Of a stretch of 5,541 nt of DNA, positions 5,160 to 5,541 are shown piece after piece. Below the pieces are notes generated by a model. It worked only from the letters and a program-made list of their open reading frames with translations. It made no database searches and was not told the DNA's origin. The DNA lies in contig NZ_CALGNQ010000249.1 of assembly GCF_937958535.1 (NCBI RefSeq), positions 1 through 5,541 of the forward strand, in the 5' to 3' direction. The translations under genes and the position numbers were made by a program. How positions within the stretch are numbered: position 1 is the first letter of the stretch; each line of letters begins with the position of its first letter. The DNA comes from an uncultured Georgenia sp. (GTDB lineage Bacteria; Actinomycetota; Actinomycetes; Actinomycetales; Actinomycetaceae).

Positions 5160-5397
5160 ACGGGCGTGCTACGTCGGCGTGCAGCCGGGAACCCGCCGCC
5201 CCAGGCGTGACCGCGGCGCACGGACGCCGGGTGACCGTTGTGCACTCGGGGTGCACGCCGCCCGGGTGTCGGGCGCAGCACGCCCGGTGGACCGATGAGC
5301 AGGACCCGATCCGAGGGGGTGAGAGTCAGTGCCGTCCCTGACGCCGTAGGCGCCGGCGGAGCGGCCCCGACACGGACACGGACACACAGACCGAACG
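5160..5397. other. Intergenic region without a convincing gene
   Basis: I find no ORF with a believable ribosome site and protein-like composition on either strand here. Visible structures are two GTGCAC palindromes 5 bases apart (5240-5245, 5251-5256), a 6-bp hairpin CGCCCG/CGGGCG (5259-5275) that could be a weak reductase terminator, a GTCAG/CTGAC hairpin with an 8-base loop (5325-5342), and three GACACR hexamers in tandem (5369-5386). GAGGGGGTGAGA (5313-5324) looks like a ribosome site, but the only frames after it are six codons long or run through the terminator. Confidence 0.6.
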
Positions 5398-5446
5398 GCG
5401 CCGGCCTCTCGGCGCGGGGTGGCTCCCCGCACCGAGAGGCCGGCGC
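5398..5446 (-). terminator. Long hairpin terminator between convergent genes
   Basis: A 15-bp outer stem (5398-5412 with 5432-5446) and a 6-bp inner stem (5414-5419 with 5425-5430) are separated by a single C/A mismatch and closed by a TGGCT loop. It lies 43 bases past the stop of the minus-strand gene entering from the right, so that gene is its likely client. Its symmetry means it could also stop readthrough from the reductase gene. Confidence 0.8.
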
Positions 5447-5489
5447 ATGCTCGGCCGTCCACGCGACCGCAGCGGCCAGGCGGGCCCGT

Positions 5490-5541
5490 TCAGGCTTGGA
5501 GGTTCTTGGTGGCGAAGTAGGGGTCGTCGGGGTTGTATCCG
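5490..5541 (-). CDS. C-terminal end of a gene entering from the right edge (unidentified)
   Basis: On the minus strand, the bases from 5540 read GYNPDDPYFATKNLQA and then a TGA stop at 5492-5490. Fourteen of the 16 codons end in G or C, which fits coding DNA here, and a strong terminator lies 43 bases downstream on the same strand. Only the 3' end is present. I do not recognise the family from 16 residues, and offer no function. The tail is polar and ends without a membrane segment or sorting signal. Confidence 0.65.
   Translation of the reverse strand, partial: GYNPDDPYFATKNLQA

Noticed and set aside
5329..5349. Short leader-peptide frame (GTG, MPSLTP, stop) after GAGGGGG
   Set aside because: Only six codons, no downstream gene on this strand before the terminator and the convergent gene, and no attenuator logic.
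5369..5386. Tandem GACACR hexamers as part of a CRISPR or VNTR array
   Set aside because: Only three 6-base copies with no spacers; too small to distinguish from chance.

Overview
The window is very GC-rich, with G or C in most third codon positions. It carries GntR/FCD and ALDH genes, GC-rich hairpin terminators without U-tracts, and a secreted protein ending in the GDWDGDG-type repeats common in Micrococcales surface proteins. This suggests a high-GC actinobacterium (Actinomycetota, probably Micrococcales). The placement is inferred from sequence style, not from a search.

Layout: (1) 60-737 (-), an FCD-class GntR repressor-like regulator, divergent from (2) 938-2404 (+), a GabD-like succinate-semialdehyde dehydrogenase. 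About 200 bp separate them and hold a 12-bp AT-rich palindrome that carries a TATGAT -10-like hexamer on each strand. This looks like a self-contained catabolic switch: regulator, target gene and a shared promoter/operator. A strong hairpin terminator follows the dehydrogenase at 2420-2456. (3) 2578-4392 (+), a 604-residue secreted three-part protein: signal peptide, right-handed parallel beta-helix, a roughly 100-residue Pro-rich linker split into an acidic and a basic half, and a C-terminal GDWDGDG repeat domain. It has its own terminator at 4403-4439. (4) 4479-5159 (+), a dihydrofolate-reductase-fold (RibD C-terminal-like) oxidoreductase whose translation start is ambiguous. The best Shine-Dalgarno site points to an ATA codon at 4515. 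(5) 5160-5489, about 330 bp with no convincing gene, closed by a 21-bp terminator hairpin at 5398-5446. (6) 5490-5541 (-), the last 16 codons of a gene running in from the right edge.

The genes form separate transcription units (one divergent pair, two single genes, one convergent partial gene) rather than one operon. Only the regulator/dehydrogenase pair shows functional linkage. I do not see a defence system, mobile element, CRISPR array, tRNA or rRNA. The items most worth following are the modular beta-helix exoprotein (an aligned acidic ladder, a charge-polarised linker, and terminal repeats split like a propeller closure), the ATA-start candidate, the symmetric promoter/operator, and the triplicated 3' end of the regulator gene.
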